Positions 26,023-34,807 are shown, numbered from the stretch's first letter. The stretch: DNA of 64,000 nt from Persicitalea sp963803495 (GCA_963803495.1 CAWDMP010000002.1:4278001-4342000); one strand, 5' to 3'. Numbers and translations: made by a program. Notes: generated by a model from the letters alone, not told the origin.

Positions 26023-27123
26023 ATGTTCACCATCGATGCCCACCTCGATCTCGCGACCAACGCCCTCAGTCTGAATCGTGATTTAAAGAAAACCGTAAAG
26101 GAAATTCGGGAGAAAGAACGCTTCCTGGAACTGCACGACACGGCCGACCGCGGTAACGGCTCGGTCACCCTGCCCGAACTTCGGAAGGGTGGCGTCGGCT
26201 TGGTGGTGGCGACGATCATTTCGCGGTTTTCAGAAGTGGGCCGACCGCTGCCATCGCTTAAGCTCGTCGGTTGGCACTCGCCGGAGCAGGCCTACGCTTT
26301 CGCGCAGGGACAGCTAGCATGGTACCGCGTGATGGAAGAGCAAGGCGAAATGGTACAAATCACCAACATCCAGCAGCTGGACGCCCACGTGAAGCTTTGG
26401 CAGGATGATACCACGCCCAACGAGAAAAAGCCGATCGGCTATATTCTGAGCCTGGAAGGAGCCGATTCGGTGATTGACTTCAAGTACCTGGAAAAATACG
26501 TAGAAGATGGACTTCGCGCCATCGGTCCCGCGCACTTCGGGCCGGGCCGCTACGCGCCGGGTACCCACAGCGACGGCGGCGGACTCACCTCGATCGGCAA
26601 AGAGCTGCTGCGTGAAATGGACCGCCACAAGCTCATCCTCGACGTTACGCACCTTACGGATAAGGGTTTCTTCGAAGCGATGGACATTTTTCAGGGTACC
26701 GTGTGGGCGAGCCACCAGAATTGCCGGGCCGTAGTACCGGGCGAGCGGCAGTTCAGTGATGATCAATTGAAGGTACTTATCGAGCGCGGCGCGGTACTCG
26801 GTGGGGCGCTCGACAACTGGATGCTCATTGCCGATTACGATTTGGACAAAAAAGAAGACCCGAAAAATCTGGGCGTGAACATGGAAAAACTGGTCGACCA
26901 CTTCGACCACATTTGCCAGCTGGCGGGCAACAGCGACCAAATCGCCTTCGGGACCGATCTCGACGGACTGTTTGGCACCGAGCAAATGCCCCACGACATG
27001 GATACGATCGCTGATTTGCCTAAGTATGAAGGTATTTTGGCAAAAAGGGGGTATTCTCCCTCAGATATAGAAAAAGTATTTCACGGCAACTGGCTGCGGT
27101 TGCTGAGAAAAGCCTGGTCCTAG
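26023..27123 (+). CDS. membrane dipeptidase (renal dipeptidase / peptidase M19 family)
   Basis: 366 residues. The zinc-binding HxD motif is at the N-terminus in FTIDAHLDLA, followed by the bridging region SLEGADSV, HFGPGRYAPGTHSDGGG and a late IAFGTDLDGL. Family members hydrolyse dipeptides, often with a D-residue at the C-terminus, or related amides. No signal peptide is visible, so it is likely cytosolic despite the family name. It closes the run of same-strand catabolic genes and converges on porX. Confidence 0.88.
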   Translation: MFTIDAHLDLATNALSLNRDLKKTVKEIREKERFLELHDTADRGNGSVTLPELRKGGVGLVVATIISRFSEVGRPLPSLKLVGWHSPEQAYAFAQGQLAWYRVMEEQGEMVQITNIQQLDAHVKLWQDDTTPNEKKPIGYILSLEGADSVIDFKYLEKYVEDGLRAIGPAHFGPGRYAPGTHSDGGGLTSIGKELLREMDRHKLILDVTHLTDKGFFEAMDIFQGTVWASHQNCRAVVPGERQFSDDQLKVLIERGAVLGGALDNWMLIADYDLDKKEDPKNLGVNMEKLVDHFDHICQLAGNSDQIAFGTDLDGLFGTEQMPHDMDTIADLPKYEGILAKRGYSPSDIEKVFHGNWLRLLRKAWS

Positions 27124-27200
27124 CCTGCCCGTCTAATTCGCAACCACAGTAATCCGCACAGCGATCCACTTCGAAGATCGAGCGCCCATCCATTCAAAAA

Positions 27201-28769
27201 CTACCCCTTCGCCTTCATGTCGATAAACGGAATGATCATTTCTTCCATCGACACCCCGCCGTGTTGGAAAGTGTCGCGGTACAGGTTCACGTATTGGTTG
27301 TAGTTGTTGGGGTAGGCAAAGAAGTAGTCTTCCTTCGTGAACACGTATGACGTAGAGACGTGCGGCTTGGGCAGGAAAAACCGTTCCGGCTTGCGGCACA
27401 CCAGCAGGTTTTTATCGTCAAAGCCGAGGTTTTTGCCGTGCTTGTAGCGGAGGTTGGTGTTGGTTTCGCGGTAGCCAATGATTTTGGAAGGCTTCTGCAC
27501 CCGAATCATGCCGTGATCGGTTGTCAGGATCAGACGTCCACCTTTCTCGGCTACTTTCTTGATAAAATCGAGCAGTGGCGAGTGCTGGAACCACGACTTC
27601 GTAATCGAGCGGTAGGCCGCTTCATCGGGCGCCAGCTCCTTGATCATCTGCACATCGGTGCGAGCGTGCGACAGCATATCCACAAAGTTGTAGACTACCA
27701 CATTGAGCGCGTTGCCCATCAGGTTGTTAAAATTGTCGACCAGCGACTTGCCCTGATTGGTGTTCAAGATTTTGTGGTAGGACATCTTCCCGTCCAGCCG
27801 ATTCCAGTCGAGTTGCTTTTGCAATAGCTCGTGCTCGTGCTTGTTGAGCCCCTCTTCGCCATCGGGCGTATTTTCGTCGCTCACCCACCACTGCGGGTAT
27901 TTGCGCTCGATTTCGCTGGGCATCAATCCGGCAAAAATCGCGTTGCGCGCGTAGCCGGTGGTGGTGGGCAGGATAGAGTAGTAGCTCGATTCCTCCTCGA
28001 TGGTGAAGTACTCCTGCATCACCGATTGGATCATTTTCCATTGGTCGTAGCGGAAATTGTCGATCAGCAAAAAGAAAATCGGCTCGCTGCTGCCCTGCAT
28101 GTGCGGGAACACCTTCTGCTTCATGAGCTGGTGCGAAAGCAGTGGGCGGTCGGCGCGCGGATCGTTGAGCCAGTCTTCGTATTCTTCCTCGATAAACTTG
28201 GCAAAGTTGGCGTTGGCATCGCTCTTCTGCATCGAGAACACTTCCAGCATCCCCTGGTCTTGCGAATTTTCCAGTTCCAATTCCCAGTAAATCAGTTTCT
28301 TATAAATATCCGCCCACTCCTCGTGGCCGATCCGGTCCTGGTACTGCATGGCCAGATTCCTAAACTGCTGTTGGTAGCTCAGCGTAGTTTTCTCGGTGAC
28401 CAATCGCTTGTTGTCAAGTATTTTCTTAACCGAAAGCAGAATCTGATTCGGATTGAGCGGCTTGATGAGGTAGTCGGCGATTTTGGAACCGATCGCGTCC
28501 TCCATGATATGTTCTTCTTCGCTCTTGGTAATCATCACCACGGGCAGCGAGGGGTGGGTCTGCTTAATCTGCGCCAGCGTTTCCAAGCCCGTCATGCCCG
28601 GCATCATCTCATCCAGAAAAACAATGTCAAAGCGTTCGTGCTCGACTTTGTCCAACGCATCGGCGCCGCTGTTGACGGGCGTCACGTTGAACCCCTTGTT
28701 GGTCAGGAACATGATGTGCGGCTTGAGGAGGTCGATTTCATCATCGGCCCAAAGAATGTTGTATTGCAT
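27201..28769 (-). CDS. porX: PorX: response regulator with PglZ/alkaline-phosphatase-like domain
   Basis: 522 residues. The receiver domain occupies about residues 1-120, with the phosphorylated Asp at D53 (FLDEMMPG), acidic pocket D9/D10 and the conserved Lys in YLIKPL. After a helical linker comes a PglZ domain of the alkaline phosphatase superfamily, with FFLLIDNFRYDQW, TTDHGM and later His residues. This fusion is PorX, which in Porphyromonas and Flavobacterium controls the type IX secretion system and acts as an oligonucleotide phosphodiesterase. A T9SS cargo, the second DUF4331 protein, is encoded in the same window. Confidence 0.93.
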   Translation of the reverse strand: MQYNILWADDEIDLLKPHIMFLTNKGFNVTPVNSGADALDKVEHERFDIVFLDEMMPGMTGLETLAQIKQTHPSLPVVMITKSEEEHIMEDAIGSKIADYLIKPLNPNQILLSVKKILDNKRLVTEKTTLSYQQQFRNLAMQYQDRIGHEEWADIYKKLIYWELELENSQDQGMLEVFSMQKSDANANFAKFIEEEYEDWLNDPRADRPLLSHQLMKQKVFPHMQGSSEPIFFLLIDNFRYDQWKMIQSVMQEYFTIEEESSYYSILPTTTGYARNAIFAGLMPSEIERKYPQWWVSDENTPDGEEGLNKHEHELLQKQLDWNRLDGKMSYHKILNTNQGKSLVDNFNNLMGNALNVVVYNFVDMLSHARTDVQMIKELAPDEAAYRSITKSWFQHSPLLDFIKKVAEKGGRLILTTDHGMIRVQKPSKIIGYRETNTNLRYKHGKNLGFDDKNLLVCRKPERFFLPKPHVSTSYVFTKEDYFFAYPNNYNQYVNLYRDTFQHGGVSMEEMIIPFIDMKAKG

Positions 28770-28856
28770 GTTGTAGAGAGGTTTTATGTTATGTCTGAAC
28801 GCCGAATGGCAGCTTGTGGTATTGGGTTGCGCGCTTGCTGAGACATTTCACTGATT

Positions 28857-28955
28857 GTTTATTTGTTTAATCGTTTATTTGTTTAGGCTTTTGATTTGGT
28901 TACAATAGGGATATTGAATTGACTGATAAACAAATAAACGTATCAACAAATAAAC
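28857..28955. repeat. AT-rich inverted-repeat element, copy C
   Basis: The left arm, 28857-28885, has two copies of GTTTATTTGTTTA; the right arm, 28925-28955, has TAAACAAATAAAC and a variant copy. The interior carries GATTTGGTTAC and GAATTGACTG, shared with copy B. It fills the gap between porX and kdsB; the right arm ends 5 bases from the kdsB stop codon. Confidence 0.8.
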
Positions 28956-28959
28956 ATCC

Positions 28960-29699
28960 TTACAAAAACCGCTCCGCTACTTTTACCAAATCCTCGGGCG
29001 TGTCGATGCCGTGCGAGTCGTCGGGGGTGATGACGGCATTGATCGTGTAGCCGTTTTCGAGCCAGCGGAGTTGTTCCAGGGCCTCAGCGCTTTCCGAGGA
29101 CGAAACGGGTAGCTGGGTGATTTGAGCCAATACGTCCTTTCGATAGGCGTAGATCCCAATGTGTTTGTAGAAACGTGTGACTGGAAAGCCAATCGGCAGG
29201 ATGCGACGCCGCGCAGGTAGGGGATCGTTTGTCGGCTAAAATAAAGTACGTTGCGCCGATGGTCCAGCAGTACTTTGGGAGTGTTGGGGTTAAAGAGCGT
29301 TTCCTGATCCTCTATCACCTTCACCAGCGTGGCGAGTTCGGTCTGGCCATTCAGCACCGAGGCCAGACGGTTGATCTGACTTGGCTGAATGAACGGCTCG
29401 TCGCCCTGGATATTGATGACGTAATCGTAGATTTCATCCAGATACTGAATGGCCTCGAAACAACGGTCGGTACCGCTTTGGTGATTTGGCGAGGTCATCA
29501 CGACGCCGCCACCGAAAGCCTGCACGTGCTCGAATATACGCGGATCGTCGGTCGCGACGACCACCCGCGCCAGACGCGACGATTGGCTGGCTTGCTCGTA
29601 CACGCGGCGGATCATGCTGCGACCGCCGATGTCGGCCAGGGCTTTGGCTGGGAAACGAGTGGAGGCGTAGCGGGCAGGAATTACTCCGACGATTTTCAT
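28960..29699 (-). pseudogene. kdsB: 3-deoxy-manno-octulosonate cytidylyltransferase (KdsB), one frameshift
   Basis: KdsB activates Kdo with CTP for lipopolysaccharide core synthesis and is normally essential. The N-terminal part is standard (VIPARYASTRFPAKALADIGG). Near 29212 the reading frame shifts by one base: before it the protein reads RQTIPYLRGV, and after it the correct sequence continues in another frame as ILPIGFPVTRFYKHIGIYAY and ends EDLVKVAERFL with the stop at 28960-28962. With one base restored the protein is 246 residues, exactly family length. Without correction the frame ends in unrelated sequence at 28983. Because the gene should be essential, a sequencing or assembly error is the likeliest cause. 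Confidence 0.88.
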
Positions 29700-29807
29700 T
29701 TTAATAGGAAATTGAGCTTAAGATCCTGATTTTAAACGTTTGATAGTCGACCGGAGTCGAACGTCCGACTTAATTATTCCAAAACTACCATTTCTAACCA
29801 AGAATCC

Positions 29808-30672
29808 TTGCCGCTGCCCCCGAAAAGCATCTTCTCGCATACTTTCCCCCAAACGATTTGGCGGATTCTTCCGCATCCAAGCCAGGACCTATGGGTAGTC
29901 GAGTTGCGCGCCCCTGCTACGGTAGAGACGCGATTTATCGCGTCTCACACGCAAAAGCAACCCGAAAGTATCCAACGAGCGGTATCCTGGGCGTTGCTCG
30001 ATCTGACGAAAGGGGAAGTGAGTTGGATCGAAAGCCCAGCCGCTACCGACTGGTGGACGAGCTCTAGTGGCATTTGGTAAAAATCAACTCTATCTACACA
30101 ACTACCGCTTTCCCGATGTACCCGAACCCACCGATCTGCTCGCAGTTTCGGTCGCGGACGGTCGGCTGCAATGGGCGCTGCCGGGTTGGACTCTGGTGCG
30201 TTTGGGAGAGGGTGCATACTTCGGTCGTTGCCGGGAAAGAAGCAAGCGGGGGGCATACAGTACCATCAGGTCGATACGGCATCAGGCCTACCCGCGGAGG
30301 CCGATCGAGAGAGGACGATGCCAACAAAATCCTAGACGCCAGACTTCCTTACGCCGCAACGCTACGAACCGCAGGATGCTCATTTCGAAACGGTGGTCAG
30401 TTTCCTGGCAAAGACGGTGGGTGCGAAGGTACCGATCGCGGTCGATTATCTGGAAGTCGACCCTTATATAGTCTTTTCTTATTATCTTTACGAGCAGGAA
30501 AAAAGCGGCTCAACATCTCCTGATCGTACACCGTGACCGCACGATTGTTTACGAGGGTTCATTGGGAGAAACGCGCGAAGGAACGGGCCGGGATACCATG
30601 CTCTGGCACAGCGGCCGACTGGTATGCCTGCGGGGAGTACACGAATTTTTTAGTATAAAACTAACCCAGTAA
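29808..30672 (+). pseudogene. DUF4905 family protein, several frameshifts
   Basis: Pieces of one gene can be read in all three frames: HTFPQTIWRILPHPSQDLWV from the TTG at 29808, then NQLYLHNYRFPDVPEPTDLL, then TPQRYEPQDAHFETVVSFLA, DYLEVDPYIVFSYYLYEQEK and finally QHLLIVHRDRTIVYEG to GVHEFFSIKLTQ ending at 30672. The pattern matches DUF4905, a family I know mainly from Cytophagales, of unknown function. At least three or four frame changes and an in-frame TAG near 30330 break it. A palindromic repeat lies inside the first segment (29925-29946). It is followed at once by the LysM gene. Decay and poor sequence are both possible. Confidence 0.65.
29925..29946. repeat. palindromic repeat GAGACGCGA-TTTA-TCGCGTCTC inside a coding region
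   Basis: A perfect 9-bp inverted repeat with a 4-base loop. I recognise this wording as a dispersed intergenic palindrome of Cytophagales genomes, though only one copy is in this window. Here it lies in the open frame of the DUF4905 gene, where it would add residues TVETRFIAS. Confidence 0.6.
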
Positions 30673-30673
30673 T

Positions 30674-31603
30674 ATGAAATATTTTCTTGTCCTGTTGGGC
30701 ATGATATGGCTTGGCAGCGAAGCATCGGCTACCGACTCGTCAGTCACGCTTCGGGATTCTATCGGGAGCGAAAAAGCCAACGGGAAAACATACATCCTCC
30801 ACAAAGTGGACGCCGGACAAACGCTCTACGCCGTGATGCGCCGGTATGGTGTATCGGTAAAAGAGATAAAGGCCGCCAACGATGGCATGAACGATAATCT
30901 TCGGGTCGATCAGGTGATCAGGGTACCTTACACACCACCCAAATCGGCGCGTGCCGTGGCGAAGGAGGAGCGAAAAGAAGAACGCCGGAAAGAAGAAGAC
31001 AAGAAAACGGCACCCGAGCCCACTGCGTCCGCAGCTAACCCGAGCGCGGGCTCTGGTATGCACCGGGTCGAACAAGGGCAAACCCTGTACAGCATTGCCG
31101 TAAAGTACGGCGTGTTGATGGCCGACATCCGCAAGTGGAACGCCATGACCTCCGACAATGTGCGGTTGGGGCAGGACCTGATCGTGTCGGAAAAAGCGTA
31201 CACCAAGCAGCAGCCCGCCGCCACACCCTTTCCCACACCAGTCGAGAAAGAAGAACCCGCGCCGGCCCCCGCCGTGGAGAAACCCAGAAAAGCAGAGCCC
31301 GAGCCGGAGGTCAGCGAACCCAGCGGACGGCGCATGAGCGAGTCGGGCCTGGCCGAAGTGATCGACGCCGAAACGAGCAGCAGCAAGTACCTGGCGCTGC
31401 ACCGCACGGCCCCGATCGGCACACTCATCCAAGTCACCAACGAGTTCAATCAGGCCGAAATCTGGGTGAAAGTCGTAGGTAGAATTCCTGATACTGGTAG
31501 CAACCGCGACATCGTGATTAAGCTTTCGACGCGGGCCTTCGAGAAACTTTCTCCCAATAGCCGCCGTTTCAGAGCCAGTATCAGCTATATCGCGGCCAAC
31601 TAA
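30674..31603 (+). CDS. LysM-domain protein with RlpA-like C-terminal domain
   Basis: 309 residues with an N-terminal signal peptide ending near ASA. Two LysM domains, about residues 37-78 (VDAGQTLYAVMRRYGVSVKE) and about 125-168 (VEQGQTLYSIAVKYG), should bind peptidoglycan glycan chains. A charged Lys/Glu then Pro/Ala-rich linker follows each. The last 85 residues (ALHRTAPIGTLIQVTNEFNQ, then a short basic barrel) resemble the double-psi beta-barrel of RlpA, some members of which cleave naked glycan strands. The catalytic Asp of active RlpA enzymes was not clearly seen. It starts right after the DUF4905 stop. Confidence 0.85.
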   Translation: MKYFLVLLGMIWLGSEASATDSSVTLRDSIGSEKANGKTYILHKVDAGQTLYAVMRRYGVSVKEIKAANDGMNDNLRVDQVIRVPYTPPKSARAVAKEERKEERRKEEDKKTAPEPTASAANPSAGSGMHRVEQGQTLYSIAVKYGVLMADIRKWNAMTSDNVRLGQDLIVSEKAYTKQQPAATPFPTPVEKEEPAPAPAVEKPRKAEPEPEVSEPSGRRMSESGLAEVIDAETSSSKYLALHRTAPIGTLIQVTNEFNQAEIWVKVVGRIPDTGSNRDIVIKLSTRAFEKLSPNSRRFRASISYIAAN

Positions 31604-31608
31604 AATCG

Positions 31609-31818
31609 ATGAAACACGCTCCCGAATTCAGATCAAAAAGAGAAGAAGAACGCGCCGAACAGAAAAAGACCATCGGCTATAAGGTATGGAGCGTAATTTT
31701 TGCGCTCATGTATCCTTTCATCGCGGTATTTACCTTTCTTTTCTCCACCATCGTCATGATTTTCTCGGGTGTGTCGCAGGCGCTGGTCTATGTCTTCGGT
31801 AAGTTTGTCAGCAAATAA
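31609..31818 (+). CDS. small membrane protein, unknown
   Basis: 69 residues: a charged N-terminal third (KREEERAEQKKT) and then a hydrophobic region of about 35 residues (from WSVIFALMYPFIAVF) that could form one or two membrane helices. No family is recognised. It follows the LysM gene by 5 bases and overlaps the start of the TIGR02757 gene, so it looks like a real member of this operon rather than a chance frame. Confidence 0.6.
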   Translation: MKHAPEFRSKREEERAEQKKTIGYKVWSVIFALMYPFIAVFTFLFSTIVMIFSGVSQALVYVFGKFVSK

Positions 31819-32605
31819 GGCGCGACCGGAGGTACTCTCCGAATCGCTGGCTGAGATGCTGGATTGCAACTACCTGCGCTACAATCAGCCTGATTTTATC
31901 GGGCCCGATCCGGTGAGTATTCCGCATCTTTTCAGCAAAGAGCAGGACATCGAAATTATGGGCTTCTGGGCGGCGACGCTCGCCTGGGGACAGCGCAAGA
32001 CGATCCTGAACAAATGCCACGAACTGGTCGCGCTCATGGACGGTGCGCCCCACGATTTTGTGCTGAATCACCAGGAACACGATCTCAAACGCTTCCTTAG
32101 TTTCAAGCACCGCACCTTCAATGCGACGGATACGCTTTACTTTCTCCATTTTTTTCAAGAGTACTACCGGCAGCACGACTCGCTGGAAACGGCGTTTGTG
32201 GTACCTGATCAAACGGATCAGCCCACTACCGAGCATAGCCTGATCGCTTTTCACAACCGATTTTGTAGCCTCGAAGACTTTCCGACCCGCACCAGGAAGC
32301 ACGTCGCGACGCCCGCCCGTAAGTCGACCTGCAAGCGACTCAATATGTTTTTGCGCTGGATGGTACGGCGCGACGATCGGGGCGTCGATTTTGGAATTTG
32401 GCGACAGCTCAGTCCCGCCCAGCTCGTGATGCCCTGTGACGTCCACGTCGACCGGGTAGCGCGCCACCTGGGCCTGATTCAACGCCGCCAAACCGACTGG
32501 CAAACCGCCCTCGAACTCACCGAAGCCCTACGGCAGTTCGATCCAAACGATCCCGTCAAGTACGATTTCGCGCTTTTTGGATTGGGAGTGGATTATGAAT
32601 TTTAA
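31790..32605 (+). CDS. TIGR02757 family protein
   Basis: About 271 residues from ATG 31790, which overlaps the preceding small gene by 29 bases; an upstream GTG at 31769 is possible. Family hallmarks include GFWAATLAWGQRKTILNKC, RFLSFKHRTFNATD and the C-terminal stretch PCDVHVDRVARHLGL. The family is widespread in Bacteroidota and Proteobacteria, but its function is not established. The late PCDVHV/DPVKYDFALFGLG pattern recalls helix-hairpin-helix DNA glycosylase folds; that is a suggestion only. Confidence 0.85.
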   Translation: MSSVSLSANKARPEVLSESLAEMLDCNYLRYNQPDFIGPDPVSIPHLFSKEQDIEIMGFWAATLAWGQRKTILNKCHELVALMDGAPHDFVLNHQEHDLKRFLSFKHRTFNATDTLYFLHFFQEYYRQHDSLETAFVVPDQTDQPTTEHSLIAFHNRFCSLEDFPTRTRKHVATPARKSTCKRLNMFLRWMVRRDDRGVDFGIWRQLSPAQLVMPCDVHVDRVARHLGLIQRRQTDWQTALELTEALRQFDPNDPVKYDFALFGLGVDYEF

Positions 32606-32610
32606 GTTCC

Positions 32611-32646
32611 AAAGCGACAAAGCGACAAAGCAACAAAGCGACAAAG
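32611..32646. repeat. octamer tandem repeat AAAGCGAC
   Basis: Four tandem copies of AAAGCGAC, the third being AAAGCAAC, plus a partial fifth lie just after the TIGR02757 stop and before the convergent polyprenyl synthase gene. Such units are prone to slippage. Confidence 0.75.
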
Positions 32647-32686
32647 ATGCTAACGCCTAAACAATTACACGATTACACAATAGACC

Positions 32687-33661
32687 TCACTTCGTTCTTT
32701 CAATCGTGAATTGGACGAGTTGGTCGAGGGAGTGTCGATACTTGGATTCCGGGAAGGCGTAGAGTAGCTGACGCGCTTCTTCCACGTAGCGCAGCATCAC
32801 CCGCTGAGCGTACTCGATGCCGCCCGATTGCTTCACGTAGGCGATCACCTCCGTGACTTTCTTAGGCTTATGGCTTTCGTTCCGAACGATGTTGATAATG
32901 CGTCGTTTTTCGAGCCAGGAAGATTGGTTGAGCGCGTAAATCAGCGGTAGCGTCATTTTCTTTTCCTTGATGTCGATACCCAACGGCTTACCCACTTCGG
33001 CGTCACCGTAGTCGAACAAGTCGTCTTTGATCTGAAAAGCGATGCCTACCTTTTCGCCGAAGGCGTGCATTCTCGCTACGACTTCGGGCGTGGAGTCTAC
33101 CGAACTGGCTCCCACGGCGCAGCAGGAGGCGATGAGCGAGGCGGTCTTCTGGCGGATGATTTCGTAGTAGATAGCTTCATCTACATCCAACCGCCGAGCT
33201 TTCTCGATTTGGAGTAGTTCACCTTCGCTCAGTTCCCGCATGGCGGTCGAGATGATTTTCAATAAATCAAAATCCTCATTATCCACCGACAGCAGCAGTC
33301 CCCGTGACAATAGATAATCACCGACAAGTACGGCGATTTTATTTTTCCACAGAGCACTCACCGAAAAGAATCCCCGCCGATAATTGGAGTCGTCCACCAC
33401 GTCGTCGTGTACGAGCGAGGCCGTGTGCAGGAGTTCGATTAAGGCCCCGCCCCGGTAGGTGGCTTCCGAAATAGTACCACACACACCTGCTGACAAAAAC
33501 ACAAACATGGGCCGAAGTTGCTTGCCCTTCCGCCGGATGATATAATTCATAATTTGATCCAGCAGCCGGACGTCGCTTTTCATCGACTGCCGAAACTTGG
33601 GCTCGAATGCCTTCATTTCCTGCTGGATCGGCGCTTGTATTTCTTGAATGGAGAGGGGCAT
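32687..33661 (-). CDS. polyprenyl diphosphate synthase (trans, chain-elongating)
   Basis: 324 residues. The two Asp-rich motifs that bind magnesium and diphosphate are DDVVD (86-90) and DDLFD (213-217); GKQLRPMFVFLSAG is the conserved N-terminal part. It should elongate farnesyl diphosphate with isopentenyl diphosphate to the side chain of menaquinone (octaprenyl or similar). The chain length cannot be read with certainty. It is divergent from the patatin gene, with 65 bases between the two start codons. Confidence 0.93.
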   Translation of the reverse strand: MPLSIQEIQAPIQQEMKAFEPKFRQSMKSDVRLLDQIMNYIIRRKGKQLRPMFVFLSAGVCGTISEATYRGGALIELLHTASLVHDDVVDDSNYRRGFFSVSALWKNKIAVLVGDYLLSRGLLLSVDNEDFDLLKIISTAMRELSEGELLQIEKARRLDVDEAIYYEIIRQKTASLIASCCAVGASSVDSTPEVVARMHAFGEKVGIAFQIKDDLFDYGDAEVGKPLGIDIKEKKMTLPLIYALNQSSWLEKRRIINIVRNESHKPKKVTEVIAYVKQSGGIEYAQRVMLRYVEEARQLLYAFPESKYRHSLDQLVQFTIERTK

Positions 33662-33726
33662 AGCGGGGCCAAAATTGCCACAAAATATTAGGTTTATACC
33701 TATCTTACGGGCAAAATGTTCATTTT

Positions 33727-34644
33727 ATGAAAGCATTGGTACTGGGCGGAGGCTCAATGAAAGGAGCTTTTCAGGTAGGGGCCGTCAAGGCGGTCCTGGA
33801 AGACGGCTTCGCGCCAGAGATGATCTATGGTGTATCGGTCGGTGCGCTCAACGCCACCTTCCTCGTCAATGAGGCGGGGAAGCAGGAGTTGGAAGAGAAA
33901 AAAGCGATAGACTGGCCGGGCGTGGGGCGGGCGTTGATGGCCTTTTGGATCAAGAACATCACCCAGCCCCAGGATGTGGCCTTGCTACGCTCACGGGTGT
34001 CGCTGGGTTTCAACACGCTAATGAGCCGCTTTGATGGCCTGCTCGATCCTTCACCCCTGCACGATTTAATTCGCCGAAATGTCGACGCCTTCTTGCTGCG
34101 CGAAAGTTCGGTGAAAATAAAAGTAGGGGCCGTCAACATCACACACGGCAACATCGTATACGCTTCACCGGACGACGAGTTCTTTATGGATTACGTGCGG
34201 GCCAGCTCATCCCTGCCCATGCTTATGCCGCCCGTACCCATCGGGAGCAATGCCGACCAGTTTCTGGACGGGGGGCTGCGGGTAGTAGCGCCTATCCACG
34301 AGGCCATTCGCGACGGAGCCAAAGAAATAGTTCTGATCGGGTGCCACTCGCAGCAACTCTACGCCCGCGAGGATTTCAGTTCGCGCAATCTGGTCAGTCT
34401 CATCGAACGCGTCAAGGACGTGACCGTCAACCAGATCGTCAACAACGACATCGAATGGGCCGAGGGCTACGCTGAGCGCTCGGTACTGCGCGGCGATCCG
34501 ATCAAGCTCACCATCATCAGGCCCGAAGAACCATTGATGCTGGATCTACAAAAATTCAGTTCCGAAGACATCACGCGCCTGATTCTGGACGGCTACCGAA
34601 TCGGAATCGAGACCTTGAAGCGGGCAAAAGTGGTGGCGAGGTAA
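33727..34644 (+). CDS. patatin-like phospholipase
   Basis: 305 residues. It has the oxyanion loop LGGGSMKGAFQVG (about 6-18), nucleophile Ser37 in GVSVG (35-39) and the catalytic Asp in FLDGGLR. These form the Ser-Asp dyad of patatin lipid acyl hydrolases. No signal peptide or beta-barrel domain is present, so it is probably cytosolic, unlike the larger surface patatins of this phylum. Substrate unknown. A palindromic repeat and a strong bidirectional terminator follow. Confidence 0.9.
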   Translation: MKALVLGGGSMKGAFQVGAVKAVLEDGFAPEMIYGVSVGALNATFLVNEAGKQELEEKKAIDWPGVGRALMAFWIKNITQPQDVALLRSRVSLGFNTLMSRFDGLLDPSPLHDLIRRNVDAFLLRESSVKIKVGAVNITHGNIVYASPDDEFFMDYVRASSSLPMLMPPVPIGSNADQFLDGGLRVVAPIHEAIRDGAKEIVLIGCHSQQLYAREDFSSRNLVSLIERVKDVTVNQIVNNDIEWAEGYAERSVLRGDPIKLTIIRPEEPLMLDLQKFSSEDITRLILDGYRIGIETLKRAKVVAR

Positions 34645-34650
34645 ATATTA

Positions 34651-34722
34651 TCCCTTGCCCCAGGCTTCAGCCTGGGGGTGGCGGAGTAATCGGCACCCGA
34701 GGGCTGAAGCCCCCGGCAATGG
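34651..34722. repeat. REP-like element with CCCCAGGC/GCCTGGGG hairpin
   Basis: A perfect hairpin CCCCAGGC-TTCA-GCCTGGGG (34658-34677) is followed by GGGCTGAAGCCC (34701-34712). The two halves are inverted copies of TTGCC-GGCTTCAGCC. The element lies between the patatin stop and the terminator. Confidence 0.65.
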
Positions 34723-34748
34723 AATCAGGATTCGGACTGGCCTTAAAC

Positions 34749-34785
34749 AAAAAAGCTCCCGCACCTTTCGGCGCGGGAGCTTTTT
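34749..34785. terminator. bidirectional terminator between patatin and TonB receptor genes
   Basis: AAAAAGCTCCCGC (34750-34762) pairs with GCGGGAGCTTTTT (34773-34785) around a 10-base loop. A-rich and T-rich flanks serve both convergent genes. Confidence 0.85.
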
Positions 34786-34807
34786 GCATTCATGACTTAA
34801 CTGAATC

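Noticed and set aside
29745..29785. tRNA-like arm (CCGGAGTCGAACGTCCG)
   Set aside because: It resembles a T-arm by eye, but no acceptor, D or anticodon arms fit around it. It is better seen as a short imperfect palindrome. No tRNA was found in the window.
32611..32646. CRISPR-like array
   Set aside because: The repeat unit is only 8 bases with no spacers; it is a simple tandem repeat. No CRISPR array or cas gene was seen.
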